Assembly (NCBI GenBank): GCA_027627225.1
Contig: JAPFQT010000150.1
Coordinates: 461,001 to 525,000, forward strand
Direction: 5' to 3'
Source: Congeria kusceri
Taxonomy: Eukaryota; Mollusca; Bivalvia; Myida; Dreissenidae
Length of the DNA: 64,000 bases
Made by a program: the position numbers and the translations under genes. A model generated the notes under the pieces. It did no database searches. It saw only the letters and a program-made list of their open reading frames with translations, and was not told where the DNA came from. This document shows, piece by piece, positions 24,856 to 36,729 of the stretch (its first letter is position 1; each line of letters starts with the position of its first letter).

Positions 24856-27800
24856 TTACACCATACCAAAAAATGTGTTTGAGAAAGCCAAGTCATAACA
24901 ATAAAACAAAGTCTGGTCTGGTGGTAAAGGCCTGTCCGTAGTTGGTCTTGGGAGATTCAAAGTGTTGGCACATGTGTTAGCTGTAGGAAGAAAGCTATTT
25001 GCCACCTCTGGAAACCTGATTTTTGGGTGCATTCTGAAGCCAAGCAAGGGTTCTTCTTCTGCGCCAGTGGCAAATTTGAGGATCTTGTTTAAGGTGACCG
25101 TCTCTCTCCTACCACCTGAGTAAAAAAAGATGGTCGATAAAGCATAGTCTGCATCATACAAATAATAAAGTGAGATGTGTCTGCAGAAAAATTAAACAAG
25201 ACAGCCCTAGGTGGCTCACCTGATTACAGAGCAAACTAAAGCACCACTGGCAGCTATCTTTTTTACTTCTAGAGTTTCATTTTTTTAATATAAATTACGT
25301 ATTGACCTTGTTTTTGACCCGATATGACCCACTTTCAACATACCCACATATCGTCCCATATATCAATTTCAGGGGTGTAGAAATCCTATGCCCAACTCGT
25401 CCAACATGGGTAATTTGAATGTGAAGACTTTAATGTAAAATTTTCCTGTAAACTTCTCTGCGGACAAGAACAATTTTGATGCTATCCACATACCAAGTTT
25501 CATCAACGTAGCTTAAGTATTTTTTGAGTTATCGCATGATCCAGATTCGGACGAACAGACGGACTGACACACAGACGGACGGACCGGGGGTAACCTATAG
25601 TCCGCTCCAGTTACACCGGTAGGGGACTAAAAATCTCAATCATGTCCTTTATAAACGTTGCTAGTATACATCAAGTGCTGCATTTAGGTGTTCATACAGT
25701 TTTAAGTTTATTTCCAAATACTTTAGGTAGAGATGTCCATGAGTAAACATGTATTTGAAATAGTACACAATGTACATATTAGACGTATATCAAGGTCACT
25801 GGTACAGTTTTGATCACTTAAGAGTTTTAAGACATAAAGTATGTACGATTATATTCTGTACAATAATAAACATTACCAAATTTCACAGTGAATTATTTAT
25901 GCAGCTAACATTAATTAATGGTCGAATAGGGCGTATTTAGAATTGAACAAAAAGCAAATCTGATTGTGATATGTCAAGATTTCCCTGTTTTTAAAAACAT
26001 TATTATTTCTTACAAGAAAAAGAATTATATTTAATTTTAATACTTAATGCATTAATAGGAATTTGCAAATTACAAATTTTTTTCCATAGCTTGAGAGCCA
26101 TTTTTTTACTTTACAATTGACCTTGGCTGGCGGACAAGAAAAATTTTACAATGTACTTGTCCTTGGAGAAGTGAATAATTTTTATATATCCAGACCTCTG
26201 TCAATAAATAAGGTAATGTTTCTGCAAGTCTACCAGGTAATGCAGATTGGGTCACAAGGGTAAACAAGCCTTTTTCTGATTTGTCCTAATTTTTGACCTG
26301 AGGCAACACATTAAAGGAGCATGATTCCTCAGAAGGAATAAATGAAAGTAAAGAATTATATTTTAAAGAAGGTATAGCAGTTTTTGTTCATTTTCTTTGT
26401 TTTGAAAATGTAATGTTTTATTTACCAGCTGCTTCCCGCATGTATCTTGTAAATGCTGCATAAACTTTGCTTTCACCGCCTCTACTATTAGACCCCATTT
26501 CGGAAAAGAACGGGCGCAGCAAGTGCGTCAGGAGTCTCACCGTCATGGTAGTACTTGTTGGTCTTAGTAAATACCTAAATGACGGGAGAGTGAGTCCAAC
26601 CTGTATCAGAAAATTAAAACATAACATTATACCTAAAACCATTGGTTATTTGGCAGTAATTACAACTGTCATGTTATAGGGTGTGGACAGTAAATATAGC
26701 AAGCAATGACTCCAGAAACTCTATCAGGAGAGAAATTCTTGTTATCATCCACAAATCGCATTACAAAACACCAACCATAAACATAGGTGATCAAATCATT
26801 GTGAAGCATTGTTTTGTGTTTTGGCCTGTTCTTTGAGCAAGAAGACAGTGTCAACCTATGGTAAGGAGCAAAAACTGAATATGATTTTTGTGTGATTCAC
26901 TGTTTAATACTTACTGTATATAGACCTAGCCAGTCTAAGCCAATCCGTAGATTCATAATGCACTCTGATCTTGTCTCTGCCAAGCTAAAGATCTGCTCTT
27001 CATAGTCATGAATGAAAAATGGAATCTTTCCATTCTGTAAGATGCTCATGCCTGAGGATAACAAAGTTTATAGCTAACCTTTTACTCAGATTTGAAATTA
27101 ATATTAATTTTGTAGATAACTTTACATTTCTGTATCACAAAAAGTAAAACATTCTGCAGGTATATTAAACTGAATATCAGATATGCTTATGAAAAGACAA
27201 ATAAATATTTTACACAATTTCAGATTATTTTAAACTATGAGGAACAACAATATTGTATCCATTTGAACAAGGCAGTCCAAGAGACAGCTATATCCCCAGC
27301 CGAGATTTTTTTAACCTTGAAGTGGTGACCTTGATTTTGAGCCAGCGTGACTGACTCGTGCCTTGTGCACATCGTCCCAATGACCTAAACATTGTGGCCA
27401 TGTTTGATGAAAATCCTTCAATGGGAAAAGGAGATATGGACCATGCACGATAAAAGGCTCAAACTTTTGACCTTAAAGTATGACCTTGGCCTTGAGCCGG
27501 CGTCACTGACTCGTGCCTTCTGCACATCGTCTCAATGACCTAAAAATTTTGCAAAGTGTCATGAAAATCCTTCAAAGGGTATAGGAGATATGGAGCGGAC
27601 ACGAAAATGGTGGCTCAAACCATTGACCATTTACCCCGTCCACGAACTTTACGGATGACCCTCGTACATTGTTGTATAAATTAATATTTAAAAAGTATCT
27701 TTTTGACAACATTGGTATTAGTTAACATAATGAACACCTACTGAATTTCGGCTTTTAGGTTCATCAGAAAAAATCGCTTGATTCAATAATGAGGAAATTT

Positions 27801-30800
27801 TTGTATACCATTAATATTTTTTCCCCAAAGTGATTGACACCTAAAGCCACTTACTGAAGAGCCTTCCAATTGTTATATAGTCCTCTAGCATATGTTCACG
27901 GAGTCCATTATCAAAGTACTTTTCCTTTATTGCTCCGAGTACAAGCTGGAAAAATTCTTTTCTCGGACCGCCAAGGTCATGGGCCATCTGAAAGAGGGTA
28001 ATACTTATAAGTTTGTATTAAATAAATTGAATCTTTTTTTTTCCTACCATGGGCATATTTTCGTCAATTTTTTGGGCCGAATTTTGCCCCCCCCCCACCC
28101 CCTATGAAAGAAGAAAAAAGAAATTTGAATTCTGCATAACATTACAAAATTGTGTCTACAAGTATTTTATGCTGTTAAACATTACCTGGGGTTATTTTCA
28201 ATTTTTAATAAGAATATCTAATTAAAGTGATTAGATATTCATTATTTTAAATAAATTAAAAAAATATTCCTAAATTCCCCCCGGTAAGGTATTTTGCGTA
28301 AACGTTCCCCTGGAAGGGCCCAGGCCTGATATCCGCAGGAGTGAGAATATGCCCTGCTGCAACATTTTACATCCAATTTCTTTACCAAATTAACAATGGC
28401 TGATAAGATGTTGATTTTTTACGAAATCAAACATTTAAGCCAAATCTGTAATTGAGTAGCTATAATAAATCATCTTCAAATTACCTCATCGTAAAACTGT
28501 ACCTCCAATACCAGTCTTGGGTTTTGAATAGCCTTGATTTCATCAAAGGAAGTTTCAAGGATGTTTAGCCTATCAACATTTATGAAATTGGTTTCCCCTG
28601 CATCCATGGTGTTTTCATTAGAGTCAATGTCAAGCTGTCTTCCAGTCACTATAACTGATTGCAGATATCTTAGCATTTCAACAGGATCTTCTATTTTATG
28701 ACTAACCATGTGTTCTATGGCCTTCTCAACCACAGTATGTACATTATCTGAATGTGGATCAAAAGCTGAATTGTTGCTGTCATTTGACTGTTCTACAGCA
28801 GTATCAACATAAGCAGATTGCGCATCAGATTCCATATTCAAAAGAAGTTGACTGTTGTGGTCATTAGCTTCGATCACTTGATTGACATGTTCACTTGAGA
28901 CAAAGACAAAACTGTCAGTTTCAAGGGTTATTGCAGTTGCTGCTTGGTCGGTTTCCAAATTTGTCTCGATCTGGATCTGCGACTCTTGACATTCCTCTTG
29001 GTAGTGAGATCTCAGATTTTGAACTTCAATCTTTTGACCACATTGTCTACATTTTTCTTTTAGGTCAGCATCAGACGTCTCTATTACAACCGGTTCGGTA
29101 GATAAATTTTGTTGGATTGGTCGAACATAAATTTTTGCCTGAGTACCGAGGAATTTTTTCAACTCTTTAATGGTCCATGGGCAGTCAATAACTTTCAAAC
29201 TCCGGCTATTTGCTTGACATCGAAGCAATTCAAATCCTCCGCAATTTTTCAGCTGGGGAAATCCTATGTATTCGTTGCTATCATTCTTTTCTTCCAAACA
29301 TATCTTTTCCATGATGTTGTCTTGACAACTGAACTGTATTTTGTTAGTACCCAGTCCTGCCTTCATCAGCCTTTCTTTAATATCAGCTGTTGGGACTTTA
29401 TTACTGTTTTTGGTACTTAAACACACTATTGTCACAGTCCATGGTCGATGAGGCTCTTTTGAGATTGGTCTTTGTCTTGAATTTCTCCCAGTACGAGAGA
29501 ATAGCAAATGTCGCTCCCGTCCAGCTCCAAAGTCTCCCACACGACTGGAAATAAATAAACAGTTGCAAACTATGAAACAAGTTACATTATTTAAAGTATC
29601 ATAGAAAAGTTGCAAACTACTGCCATAACTGAATACACAGGTGGTAATAACATGCTCATGGTTATATAAAAATACTTTTATATATACGTTTGGTCGTCTA
29701 TGTCAAAGATGCTTTAAAAGACAGCAATGAGTTGCTCATCTGAGTATAAATCAAACTAAAGCCCCACTTGCAGCCTTATTATTTACCTCGAGCATTAACA
29801 AGATTTTTCTTTTATTTGACCTGTTGACCGAGTTTATGTCCCAAAAAGACCCACTTTGAACTCAGTCATCTTAGCATGTCCTGAACAATTTTCATAACGA
29901 TTCGGGCAAATAATACAGCCTCTAGAGTGTTCACAGAGCTTTTTCATTTTATTTGATACAGTGATCTAGTTTTTGACCCACGATGACCCAGTTTCCACAC
30001 CGTATAAGATATCCAACAGATAATTGTTATGAGCAAGTTACATGATGATGATTGCACAAAAAAGTTGCTTCAAGAGTGAAAACAAGCTTTTTCTTAAAGT
30101 TGACCTGGTGATCAATTAAACACCTTACCAGTATATAAGGTAATGCAGGAACTACATCTTCACTGCATTCCTTATTTAAAATGAATAGTGTGTTTTTATC
30201 TTTAGCTTTATTTTAATTGATTAATTGTTAATTCTAAGTTTAAAATGTACAACATTACTGTTTTAATGCACTTAGTTGAATTACTTTGAATGTATATCAT
30301 TTTAATAATTATGTTGATTAAACTAAGTTATGAAATGAAAATTTTTTTATTTCAAATAAATGTAAAACAATATTCATTTCAAAAATGAGTGGCTCTAAAT
30401 AAGACTAAATGTTGTTCAAGTATTATTTGTTGTTGTGTATTAATGAATTTGAATGTTTGATTTATGTATGTGTGATTTTATGACTACACTCCTTACTTGC
30501 AATAAATGGTGTTTATTCATTTTGGCTTGCAGTACGGCTTCCTCCTCCTAAAGAACCCCTCACAAGACAATGTAGTCGTTAAAGAGAAATTACTACAAAA
30601 TCTTCCATCACATTAAATTCAAGAAATTGCTACAAAATCTTCCATCACATTAAATTCAAGAAATTACTACAAAATCTTCCATCACATTAAATTCAAGAAA
30701 TTACTACAAAATCTTCAATCACATTAAATTCAAGCAAAATAGACATTGGGACAAAATTCAGAGACAACAATCACACTGTGCCCACAATAATAACAACTAC

Positions 30801-33800
30801 AACAACAACAATCTCTGTCAAAATATAAATATAATTTTTTAAGTAATGGTGGCCTTGACCCCCACCCGTCAGATGCAATTCCAAGTGAGGTCTAAATATA
30901 AGGTACCCATGTGTGAAGTTTTATCACAAAAGCTGAATCAGCTCTCGGGACATTGAATGGAAAACTTGCCATATCTAGAAATGGTGACCTTGACCTGGAC
31001 CCAACCCATCCTAAAGGCAATCCCAAGCTAGGTCTCCATATAAGGTATTTATAAATTAAGTTTCATTGCAATACTTCAATTAGTTTGCAAGATATTGCTT
31101 GGGAAACAGTTTTTCTATGTTTGGTAAGGGAGACATTGACGCCACCTATCCCAGATGCAATCCCTAAGAAATGTCTTGATATAAGGTACATGTGTGTGAA
31201 GTTTCATGGCAGTAACTTAACGTGTTCTCGAGTTATTGAGCGAAAACTGTTTTGCTATTTATAGTAATGTTGACCTTGATTCCATCTACACCAGTTGCAA
31301 TTCAAAGCAAGGTCTCATTTCAGGAATATATAATTATGAAGTTTCATCACAAATAAAGCTTAAGTTTTTTCCAAGTTATTGAGTGGCAACCGTTTTGCTA
31401 TTAAAAGTAATGTTCACCTTGACCCCACCTACCCTAGATGCAATCAAAAGCGAGGTCTCTCTTAAAGTATCCATTATGAAGTTTTATCACAATAAGTCAA
31501 ATCATTCTCAAATTATTGAGTGAAAACCATTTTGCTATTTTCAGTTATGGTGACCTTGACCCTGCCTACCCCAAATACAATCACAAGTGAGGTATTGATA
31601 TAAAAAATGAATCTAAGCATGAAGTTTCATTAAGATAACGAAATGGGTTCTCAAGTTATTATCAACACCAAAATAAACAATTTTGAAAAATTTAAGCAAT
31701 TGTTTTTATACATTTTTGTCGTAATGACAAAAAATAGAAAAAATGAGGTTTCGTTTTGTTCTTGTTTTCTTCATTTTAGGCACAAAATTTCATACTTATT
31801 CAGTTGCAGCTGCAGAAGTTTGAATGATATTTAATGGAACACATTAAGCAATTTAGCACATTGTTTTAAACAGAAAACAAAGTAGCAGAATCACAATAAA
31901 ACTTTACTACAGACAGCTTAAGTTTCATCTTCAATAACAGTGACCCAGATGTATGTTTTTTAAAGGTTAAACATTATGTTCTAAATTTAAATAAAACATA
32001 ATTACACATAATAATAATACAACATGAGTACTTGCAAGTGTTAACATACCTAAACAGTAGATGTCCTTATTTCAATTAACCACATGCATACCAAGTAGAT
32101 GATAATTGTTGAAAATCAGCAGTGCCACATTAATGTTAATTAGCACAAGTTACTGTTAGCTTGTTTTAGCCATATTTATTTTATTCACTTGATATGAGTT
32201 GTAAGAGATTAGTAGTTTGATTCAAGAAGTAGAGACCAGGGCCCTGTTTTACTAAGCTACTTACGCAATTCTTAGACTTGCGCGCACAATTTAAATTCGT
32301 TATAGGATCTTCACTGTATTACTATTAGCTTACCGGTAAAAGAACTCATGTTTCTATTATAACATGACATTTTAAATTTCAAGAAATGATTAATTTACCT
32401 CAATCTGTTATTACAAAATTCCAAGAATTTAAAATATATACGTACAAATAAGAATTGCGTAAGTAGCTTAGTAAAACATTCTGCATTATTCTTTATAAAA
32501 CGTATTATTGTAATCTCCTGTAGAAATATTTTCAACTTGTTAATATTTGCTTCTCATATGAAACCTTATACAAAAGTACCTTTGCATAACTAGCTTGCAC
32601 ACACTTTCAGTGTTGCTAGCAGGCCTGTTATCAGCAGTTCTATTTAACACATTTGTCTCGCTCGAAACTCTCCTATTTGATTCCTATATTTCAGAAATAA
32701 ATATCTTGTCTTTCCTAAAAACCAATTTGTCTCCATAGGAAATTGATCTGCTATACAAATGGAGTGACCCTGTGTCTTTTTTTCTAATAAAGCCAGATTA
32801 AAAACATGTGGTTTAAATTACTGCATGGATGGTAATTTTACTTCTTATTAATAAATCTGCTGTAAAACAAATGGGGTGGAATAGATTTTAGCTAGTAGAA
32901 TTGTGTGATAAATAATATGTTTGGCTGTATTTGCTTTAATTGAAAATTGTGAACTCATCAATAATAAACTGATTAGTAACGCCAAAAAAAAATTATTAAT
33001 AATAATTATTATTATTAATTAAAATAATAGCATTAGAAGTAAAATTAATAATAATTAATTTATGTTGCATCATCATCATCATCATCATCATCTTCTTCTT
33101 CTTTTATCAGCATCATTATCACTACAACCACCACCACCACCACTGCCGATTTTCAATGATTTTCATCAACAATTTAAGGAGAAAGGAGATTATGACACAG
33201 ACATACAGGCACAGACAATTTTCCACACAGTCATCTTATGCAATAAAATGACTTACCATCACCAATATTTTTTACATTAGTAAAATCTCATAAAAATGGG
33301 TTGATTTAGCTTTATTTATTGTATTATTGCTGTAGCACTACAAACCTCTAAAAAATGTCTTGCTAACAAAAGGTAAGACTGTGTTAAATAGAATGAATAG
33401 CTTTATGTCATTAGCGAAAGCATTATGTGTCCAAATGTTTGAACAACATAAAAGGCGTCAAAATAGGACAGCGTCAATTTAGGTCACTTGAGGATATGTT
33501 AATCCCTCAGTCCCCACCTGCAAATATTAATATTTTAAAGTAGGGTTTAAAAATAGTCAGTCAGTAAAAAATTAACCCATGGAATTTGTTCAAATTTTAC
33601 ATAGTTTGCTGAACCAGAAGGGTGCATCAATAAATACTATACACTTACTGACCATGATCATAGGAACATATTTCTTACGCGTGTCCGCAGTATGGCGAAT
33701 ATTGAACATTGCAAAATCGTTGTTTTACCCTAGTATTGGGCGGTTGGTGGACTGAGTGAAACATGGAATTACGTGAATCAAGGCATTAACACTGAGTTGT

Positions 33801-34077
33801 TAAGTTTTTTTCCTAACCTGATGACAGTGGAGCCTTGGTCATTGCCAATGACACTGGTTTCGCTGGGACTTGGAGTGACGTCACGTTGTTGGATTTCCCG
33901 TACCTTCTCCCTCAGCCTTACCCTGTCACCGATTGTTGTCACGCCAAGTCGGCATAGTTCATTGTCTGACAGAGTCAGCAAATTTAAAAACTCTATTCGT
34001 TGGCTAACGAAGTTGTTTAACAGGCCATGTAGCCCTATTTCTTGCAAAACACTTTCGATTGTTTGGCGGCCCGCCAT
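24856..34077 (-). CDS. SAM-zinc finger-HECT E3 ubiquitin ligase-like protein (six exons, 674 aa)
   Basis: Coding exons: 34077-33818, 29544-28485, 27987-27855, 27051-26915, 26600-26426, 25115-24856. Every intron is GT-AG and all five junction phases agree, giving 675 codons including TAA. SAM domain, residues about 5-64 (VLQEIGLHGLLNNF, LGVTTIGDRVRL). Residues 118-230 resemble the conserved region before HECT in fish and mollusc 'G2/M phase-specific E3 ligase-like' proteins (FPQLKNCGGFELL, YVRPI). C252-x2-C-x11-H267-x4-C272 can bind zinc. HECT about 405-674: DLGGPRKEFF, GRLFSMSIL, FATGAEEEPLLGF, and FLPTANTCANTL with the thioester cysteine at C637. The HECT region, about 270 residues, is shorter than the usual 350, so E2 binding may differ. 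It lies wholly inside the transposon, convergent to the integrase; ubiquitin transfer is inferred from family. Confidence 0.9.
25195..25635. repeat. dispersed repeat in HECT intron 5
   Basis: Begins AACAAGACAGCCCTAGGTGG and runs through GACCCGATATGACCCACTTT to a GGACGGACTGACACACAGACGGAC tail. Same style as repeats near 29740 and 60700. Confidence 0.55.
27295..27650. repeat. two tandem copies of a unit of about 155 bp (HECT intron 3)
   Basis: GACCTTGATTTTGAGCCAGC and GACCTTGGCCTTGAGCCGGC begin matched copies that continue through ACTGACTCGTGCC and GACCTAAA. Confidence 0.7.
29740..30120. repeat. dispersed repeat in HECT intron 1
   Basis: Contains ACTAAAGCCCCACTTGCAGC and CCAAAAAGACCCACTTTGAA segments related to the repeat at 25195-25635. 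Confidence 0.45.
30586..30735. repeat. perfect-type tandem repeat, 37 bp, four copies
   Basis: Four near-identical copies of AAATTACTACAAAATCTTCC + ATCACATTAAATTCAAG in HECT intron 1. The low divergence implies recent expansion. Confidence 0.9.
30840..31640. repeat. tandem repeat, about 140 bp, about six copies
   Basis: Copies spaced 133-148 bases apart share GTGACCTTGACCCCACC, CCAGATGCAATC and GTGTGAAGTTTCATCAC. Located in HECT intron 1. Confidence 0.8.
31641..33060. other. HECT intron 1 sequence, no gene seen
   Basis: AT-rich; contains a short inverted pair, TAAGCTACTTACGCAATTCTT (about 32258) and AAGAATTGCGTAAGTAGCTT (about 32451), which may bound a small MITE. Confidence 0.4.
32256..32472. 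mobile_element. MITE-like element with terminal inverted repeats
   Basis: TGTTTTACTAAGCTACTTACGC at the left end is mirrored by GCGTAAGTAGCTTAGTAAAACA at the right end, about 217 bp overall. The interior is AT-rich and non-coding. Confidence 0.65.
33067..33110. repeat. CAT/CTT trinucleotide microsatellite
   Basis: (CAT)n followed by (CTT)n in HECT intron 1. Confidence 0.85.
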
Positions 34078-34139
34078 AACGATTTTTCAAATGGCAAGAT
34101 AGCAACTAAGGGAGTTGACTGCGTGTATTCTAAAAATAG

Positions 34140-34930
34140 CCGGTTCGCCCATCGTATAATGAAAAATGCACATCATAATATGGTGTTTTGACACCATGGT
34201 AAAAAATAGCATTTTATCAACGCAAATTACCATCGTGTATTGACGATTAAGCATCATATACTGTCAAACTATCAACATATAGTGGACAATTAGCATCATG
34301 TAATGATAAACATGCAACATATAATGTAAAACTAGCATCATATAGTGGAAAATGAGCATCATGTTATGATAAATAAGCATCATTTAATGTCAACCTAGCA
34401 TCTTATTATGGAAAATGAACATCACTTTATGGTTATAAGCAGCGCATAATGTCAAACTAGCATCATATAATAGAAAATGAGCATCACGTAGTATTAAACA
34501 AGCAGCGTATAATGTTAAACTAGCATCATACAATGTAAAACTAAAATCATATAATTGAAAAAGACATATTGTGATGATAAATAAGCAGCGACTAATGTCA
34601 AACTAGCATCATATTATGGACATTGAACAGTATGTTATGATAAATAAGCAGTCCATAATGTCAAACTACCATCATATAATGGAAAATGAGCATCATATAA
34701 CGGACAATGAGCATCATATAATGGACAATAAGCATCATATAATGGATAATGAGCATCATATAATAGAAAATTATCATCATGTTATTATAAATAAGCAGCG
34801 TATAATGTCAAAGTAACATCATATTATGGAAAATGAGCATCATGTTTTAATAAATAGCAGCGTATAATGTCAAATTAACATCGTCTAATGGAAAATAAAC
34901 ACCATATAATGAAAAATAAAGCAGCGTATA
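34140..34930. repeat. right subterminal tandem array
   Basis: ATCATATAATGGAAAATGAGC and GCAGCGTATAATGTCAAACT units, the reverse complement of the left array's units. It begins only about 60 bases upstream of the HECT start codon, so it could hold that gene's promoter. Confidence 0.88.
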
Positions 34931-34940
34931 AAAGTTTTTC

Positions 34941-34969
34941 TCATGTTAAGGCAGTTATGGCGTTCCATA
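34941..34969 (-). repeat. right terminal inverted repeat
   Basis: Ends ...ATGGCGTTCCATA; matches the left terminus inverted with one mismatch in 29 bases. Confidence 0.9.
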
Positions 34970-34975
34970 AGTCCC
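34970..34975. other. right target-site duplication AGTCCC
   Basis: Exact copy of 18842-18847, immediately outside the right terminus. Confidence 0.9.
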
Positions 34976-35219
34976 TCTTTAAGCCATGCATTTATATAAA
35001 ACCTCCTTTATGTGCTGATACTACCAATTCAGAAAGCAATTCATTCATTTTACGACTACAATATGCTGCGGCCATAAAGGTAACCGGTCACAAGTACACA
35101 CTTTTCGTTGATTCAATCGTCAGGGGAGACCACTTAGACGAGTTTGAAATTTGAAAACCATCACTGCCGCGGCTTATGAGTGTGTATGGTACCGGACGAC
35201 ACACCGAACGTTAACAATG

Positions 35220-36690
35220 TGTTGCTGAACAATGGAGCGGAAGCTTTAGTAAGGTACAGAGTGATCTCCACTGCTGAACAGTTGAGCGAAGCTATTGTAA
35301 GCTATACAGTGATCTCCACGGCTGAACAATGAAGCGAAGGTAAAGTAAGCTATAGAGCGATCTCCGCTGCCGAACAATGGGGCGAAGCTTTTGTAAGCAA
35401 TAGATTGATGTCCACTGCTGAACAATGGAGCGAAGCTATTGTAAGCTTTAGAGTAATCACTACTGCTGAACAATGGAGAGAAGCTTTAGTAAGCTATATA
35501 TTGATTTCCACTGCTAAACAATGGAGCGAAGCTATAGTAAGCTATAGAGCGATCTCCACTGCTGAACAATGGAGCGAGTTATAGTAAGCTATATAGTGAC
35601 CTTTGCCGCTGAAAAATGGAGCGAAGCTATAGTAAGCTAAAGAGTTTTTTTTCTCATTTATTATTACATCATATACAACCAATATTCTAGCACTTAATTA
35701 ATATTCAAACAAAAAGTATGCTGAAGAGTAATATCCGATGCTTAACAATGGACAAAGGCTATATTAAGCTATAGAGTGATCACCACTGCTGAACAATGGA
35801 CAACATATATTGTAAGCTATAGAATAATGTCTACTGCTGAACAATAGAGCGAAACTAGAGTAAGGTATAGAGTTTTATCCACTGCTGAGCAATAGAGCGA
35901 AGCTATAGTAAGCTTTAGAGCGATATCGCCTGTTAGAATGGATCTAAACTGCAGTAAGTTAAAGAGTGAGCTCCACTGCTGAACAATAGAGCGAAGCTAT
36001 TGAAGCTATACAATGAACTCCACTACTGAACAATGGAGCGAAGCTACAGTAAGCTATAGAGTGAACTCCGATGCTGAAAAATGGAACGAAATTATAGAAA
36101 GCTATAAAGTGATCTCCAATGCTGAACAATGGAGCCAAGCTATAGTAGACTATAGAGTGTTCTCCAATGCTTAACAATGGCACGGAGCTATATGAAGCTA
36201 TAGAATGATCTCCGCTGCTGAACAATGAAGTTATGCTATACTATGCTATAGAGAAATCTCTATTGCTGAACGATGGAGCGAAGCTACAGTAAGCTATAGA
36301 GTGATCTCCACTGATGAACGATGGAGCGAAGCTATTGTAATCTATTGAGTGATCTCCAATGCTGAACAATGGAGCTAAGGTATAGTAAGCTATAGAGTGA
36401 TCTCTAATGCTGAACTATTGAAAGGAGCTATATTGAGTTATAGAATGATCTCCGCTGCTGAACAATGAAGTAAAGCTATATTAAGCTATAGAGTAATTTG
36501 TACTGCTGAACGATGGAGCGAAGCTATAGTAAGCTATAGAGTGATCTCCAGTGCTGGACAATGGAGCGAAGCTATTGTAAGCTATAGAGTGATCTTCACT
36601 GCTGAACAATGAGGCGAAACTATAGTAAGCTATAGAGTGATCTCGACAGCTGGACAATGGAGCGAAGCTATAGCAAGTTATCGAGTGAAA
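35220..36690. repeat. satellite array, 48-bp unit
   Basis: About 28 copies of GCTATAGTAAGCTATAGAGT + GATCTCCACTGCTGAACAATGGAGCGAA, interrupted by an AT-rich insert at about 35640-35735. The unit is a multiple of 3, so Ser/Ala/Tyr-rich frames appear on the minus strand. They are not supported as coding. Confidence 0.93.
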
Positions 36691-36729
36691 CTTCTGTGAG
36701 GAATTTGGAACGTGAAAAGCGTCACTTAC

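Larger units (their letters stand above)
18848..34969. mobile_element. 16.1-kb integrase-HECT transposon, apparently complete
   Basis: The left end TATGGAACGCCATCACTGCC and the reverse complement of the right end (TATGGAACGCCATAACTGCC) agree at 28 of 29 positions. A perfect 6-bp duplication (AGTCCC) flanks them. Inside each end lies a 700-800-bp tandem array of ATGATGCTCATTTTCCATTAT-type units, inverted relative to each other. The unique interior holds a SAM-HTH-DDE integrase gene (19631-21079, +) and a convergent six-exon SAM-HECT gene (34077-24856, -), both open. Size, integrase type and 6-bp duplication recall Polintons, but no DNA polymerase B, packaging ATPase, protease or capsid gene is visible and the ends do not begin with AG. 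I do not know a described element class that matches. The clean duplication and open frames suggest recent insertion. Confidence 0.9.

Noticed and set aside
18848..34969. Classification of the 16-kb element as a Polinton/Maverick
   Set aside because: Size and 6-bp duplication fit, but no polB, packaging ATPase, protease or capsid frames are visible, the ends differ, and the integrase carries SAM and HTH domains instead.
35246..36225. Ser/Ala/Tyr-rich frames on the minus strand
   Set aside because: Translations of the 48-bp satellite, whose length happens to be a multiple of 3.
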